DNA of 6,732 nucleotides, taken from assembly GCA_013042255.1 (NCBI GenBank), contig JABDQK010000030.1, positions 1 to 6,732 on the forward strand, given 5' to 3'. Within the stretch, counting starts at the first letter, position 1, and the number at the start of each line of letters is the position of its first letter. A program made the position numbers and the translations under genes. Positions 4,908-6,732 of the stretch are shown in pieces. The stretch is from Flavobacteriaceae bacterium (GTDB taxonomy: Bacteria; Bacteroidota; Bacteroidia; Flavobacteriales; Flavobacteriaceae). Under the pieces are notes generated by a model. It saw only the letters and a list, made by a program, of their open reading frames with translations. It did not search any database and was not told the origin of the DNA.

Positions 4908-6074
4908 CTAAGGGTGCCTTAACAGCACGCTAACCGCATTTCCTCCAAAGCCTACTGCGTTGACAAGAATCCTTTTGAGCTTTTTTGCCCCGGGTATTTC
5001 TCCGGAATACGGAACAGGAATAAAAACCTGATTCCGTAACATGAGTACAGCCAATTCCATACTCAGCATCCCCGATGCCCCAAATGTGTGCCCTGTTTGC
5101 CATTTGTTAGAAGTAAGCAGGGGCATGGAATCCCCAAACAGCTTTTCTATCGCCCTGTATTCTGACAAATCTCCCTGAATTGTTCCCGGCGCGTGCATGA
5201 CGATAGCATCGACCTCTGAAACCGCTAAATCACCAAGAGCCATCGCCATGGATTTCTGAAAACAATCGGCTTCTGTTGAAATAGAAACCGGATGCTCGAG
5301 AATTTCAGTAGCATATCCAACGCCTTCGATAATGGCCAGACTTTGGGGCGTAATCCCCTTCTGCAGACAAGCCACAGCAGCTCCTTCACCCAGGACCATA
5401 CTGTTCGCATCTTTATCCAGATCGAGGGCCCTGCAGGGATATTTATCTGTTCCCTCCGAATAGATCTTAAGAGCCTTCATCTGTGCAAGGGTAAAAGGAG
5501 TGAGTGGAGCTTCACTTCCTCCGACCATAAATCGATCAGCCATACCGCTTTGTAGCCATGCAATCCCATTCAAGACTGCATGTAAAGCTGTAGAACAGGT
5601 AATCGAGTGGGATATATCAGGGCCTGTGGTCTTAAGATCATGGGCTACCCATGAAGAAATATTTCCCAGGGTTGTTGTTGGGGAAGTGGTAGGGTTTGTT
5701 CTGCCCGTTGTGATAAACTCTTTATGCCTGGATTCAAACAGACCCGTAGCACCCCTGGAGGATCCTATATTGATTCCTATGGCCTTTTCTCCAGTCCATG
5801 AAGCCGATTTAACCGCCAGTCTGGCAACATATAGGGCGAAAAGAACAGTGTCATCTAATTGCTTGTACCGGGACTCTGATTCCCTTAATTCCTCCAGTTT
5901 TTTTCTATTTCCTTCAGACAAGGGCGCCACCGGGGCACCAGCACCATCATAGATTCGATTTTCCAGGGCGTGCTTCCCGGAAAGATAAGATGACCATACT
6001 TGTTCTTCCCCTCTCCCAAGGGCGGAAAGGGATTCAATAGCAACAAGAGAAATCGGGGCACTTAGTGACTTCAT
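4908..6074 (-). CDS. FabF-like beta-ketoacyl synthase in the biotin cluster
   Basis: This 388-residue protein has the KAS I/II (FabB/FabF) thiolase fold. C160 in I-T-C-S-T-A-L-H-A is the acyl-accepting nucleophile. H294 (V-M-H-A-P-G-T) and H329 (T-G-H-T-F-G-A-S-G) complete Cys-His-His, and K324 (S-N-K-W-Q-T-G-H) is the conserved lysine. C-R-A-L-D-L-D-K-D-A at 214-223 with L-G-E-G-A at 228-232, and the closing G-F-G-G-N at 375-379, match FabF. Such enzymes extend acyl-ACP chains by decarboxylative Claisen condensation. Oddities are a first-His motif H-A-P-G-T instead of H-G-T-S-T, a divergent N-terminus, and a length slightly below FabF (about 410). It lies between bioA (86 bases upstream) and bioB (85 bases downstream) on the same strand. 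This suggests a role in making the pimeloyl precursor, but that is inferred from position only; a polyketide or general fatty-acid role remains possible. A 7-of-8 box TATTTTAG lies at 6083-6090. Confidence 0.88.
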   Translation of the reverse strand: MKSLSAPISLVAIESLSALGRGEEQVWSSYLSGKHALENRIYDGAGAPVAPLSEGNRKKLEELRESESRYKQLDDTVLFALYVARLAVKSASWTGEKAIGINIGSSRGATGLFESRHKEFITTGRTNPTTSPTTTLGNISSWVAHDLKTTGPDISHSITCSTALHAVLNGIAWLQSGMADRFMVGGSEAPLTPFTLAQMKALKIYSEGTDKYPCRALDLDKDANSMVLGEGAAVACLQKGITPQSLAIIEGVGYATEILEHPVSISTEADCFQKSMAMALGDLAVSEVDAIVMHAPGTIQGDLSEYRAIEKLFGDSMPLLTSNKWQTGHTFGASGMLSMELAVLMLRNQVFIPVPYSGEIPGAKKLKRILVNAVGFGGNAVSVLLRHP

Positions 6075-6160
6075 ACGAGGGGCTAAAATAAGGGTTCTTA
6101 CTATTTCTGACTTAATGAATCCAGTAAATTTCCTTACCGGAATTTTATCATCTTATCGAT

Positions 6161-6732
6161 TTATAAGTCGAGTTCAAGTGCTCCTGCTACAGCGCTGTAC
6201 ACCTTGTCGAGCTGATCGTCACTAATAATAAATGGAGGTAGTAGGTAAATCGTCTTGCCTAAGGGCCTTAAATAAACCCCCTTCTCCATAAAATATTCGT
6301 ACAATCGATCGCGCAGACTTCCGTATCTCGGTGTTTCAATGTTGAGATCCAGGGCATAAATAACCCCTTTCTGCCTGGTGGCCGATATTCTGGGATGGTT
6401 TCTTATCTCTTTATCAAATTGCTGATGCCGATCTGTGATCCTCCTGATATTCTCCTGTATTTCTTCCGATTGTAATAATTTGAGAGCCGATAAGGCTGCC
6501 GTACAGGCCAGCGGATTTGCAGTATAGGTATGCCCGTGGAAGAACCCCTTTCTGATCTCTTCGTCGTAGAAGGCATTGTATATTTCTTTTGTACAACTTG
6601 TTATAGCCATAGGGAGTAAACCGGCCGTAAGCGCCTTGGAGAGACAAATTATATCAGGTTTGATCCTTACCTGATCGGAAGCAAAGAAAGTCCCTGTTTT
6701 TCCAAAGCCCGTCATTACTTCATCTGCAATGG
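6161..6732 (-). CDS. bioA: Adenosylmethionine-8-amino-7-oxononanoate aminotransferase (BioA), C-terminal part
   Basis: The gene enters from the right edge, so only the last 189 codons are visible; roughly 230 N-terminal residues lie outside the window. BioA transfers an amino group from S-adenosylmethionine to 7-keto-8-aminopelargonate (KAPA), giving diaminopelargonate, and uses pyridoxal phosphate. The visible part begins I-A-D-E-V-M-T-G-F-G-K-T-G, with the Asp that contacts the cofactor ring nitrogen. The Schiff-base Lys follows 29 residues later in L-S-K-A-L-T-A-G, the same spacing as E. coli D245-K274. H-G-H-T-Y-T-A-N-P-L-A-C and the C-terminal Y-L-R-P-L-G-K-T-I-Y-L-L-P-P are BioA-type. 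The Arg of the latter corresponds to the substrate-carboxylate Arg391. The reading frame is intact through 6730, so an apparent start at the internal Met (6715) is false. It is the upstream partner of the ketoacyl synthase and bioB. Confidence 0.95.
   Translation of the reverse strand, partial: IADEVMTGFGKTGTFFASDQVRIKPDIICLSKALTAGLLPMAITSCTKEIYNAFYDEEIRKGFFHGHTYTANPLACTAALSALKLLQSEEIQENIRRITDRHQQFDKEIRNHPRISATRQKGVIYALDLNIETPRYGSLRDRLYEYFMEKGVYLRPLGKTIYLLPPFIISDDQLDKVYSAVAGALELDL

Noticed and set aside
5292..5952. Plus-strand ORFs opposite the ketoacyl synthase, the longest 150 codons (5500-5952)
   Set aside because: They overlap the active-site coding region of the KAS on the other strand and show no motif; chance open frames.
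6126..6145. Imperfect hairpin downstream of bioA as a terminator
   Set aside because: The AAATTCC/GGAAATTT arms need a bulge and no T-run follows on the minus strand, so it is too weak to support a terminator call.
6161..6715. A complete 184-residue aminotransferase starting at the Met at 6715
   Set aside because: The frame continues upstream as I-A-D-E-V, containing the essential cofactor-binding Asp, so the gene is cut by the window edge and that Met is internal.
1..6732. Mobile element, CRISPR array, toxin-antitoxin or defence system
   Set aside because: All sizeable genes are recognisable housekeeping or biosynthetic families, and no terminal repeats, spaced repeats or transposase motifs were seen.

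Overview
The window looks like chromosomal DNA of a member of the Flavobacteriaceae (Bacteroidota). It is moderately AT-rich. Starts are mostly preceded by A/T-rich sequence without Shine-Dalgarno motifs. Several upstream regions carry the Bacteroidota -7 promoter box TAnnTTTG. The HU-like protein, the RNase E/G protein, RecX and BioB all read as flavobacterial family members. The species cannot be named from the sequence alone.

Left part (1-2762), core-genome genes. Bases 1-26 (minus) are probably the first codons of mutY, divergent from an HU/IHF-like gene (147-437, plus). Directly after HU lies a very short gene (462-551) for a 29-residue, extremely basic protein of the AURKAIP1/COX24 (mS38/bS22) ribosomal type; its stop codon lies inside a terminator hairpin. 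Next is a single-domain RNase E/G protein with a non-ATG start, preceded by a GC-rich hairpin and followed by a strong terminator. recX follows, with a -7 box almost touching its ATG.

Middle (2784-3638, minus): a JmjC/cupin_8 protein with an HxD...H metal triad and a TTG start, convergent with recX.

Right part (3731-6732, minus): a biotin-synthesis segment transcribed right to left. It holds bioA (5' part outside the window), a FabF-like beta-ketoacyl synthase, and bioB. BioA makes diaminopelargonate and BioB closes the thiophane ring. The intervening condensing enzyme keeps its Cys-His-His-Lys residues and may contribute to the pimeloyl part of biotin. That link is an inference from position and is the best functional lead here.

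No tRNA, rRNA, CRISPR array, insertion sequence or prophage gene was seen, and no gene-free stretch exceeds about 135 bases. Nothing in the window demonstrates a wholly new system. The points most worth checking are the biotin-cluster condensing enzyme, the tiny ribosomal-type gene after HU, the leader hairpin of the RNase E/G gene, and the possibly leaderless recX transcript.
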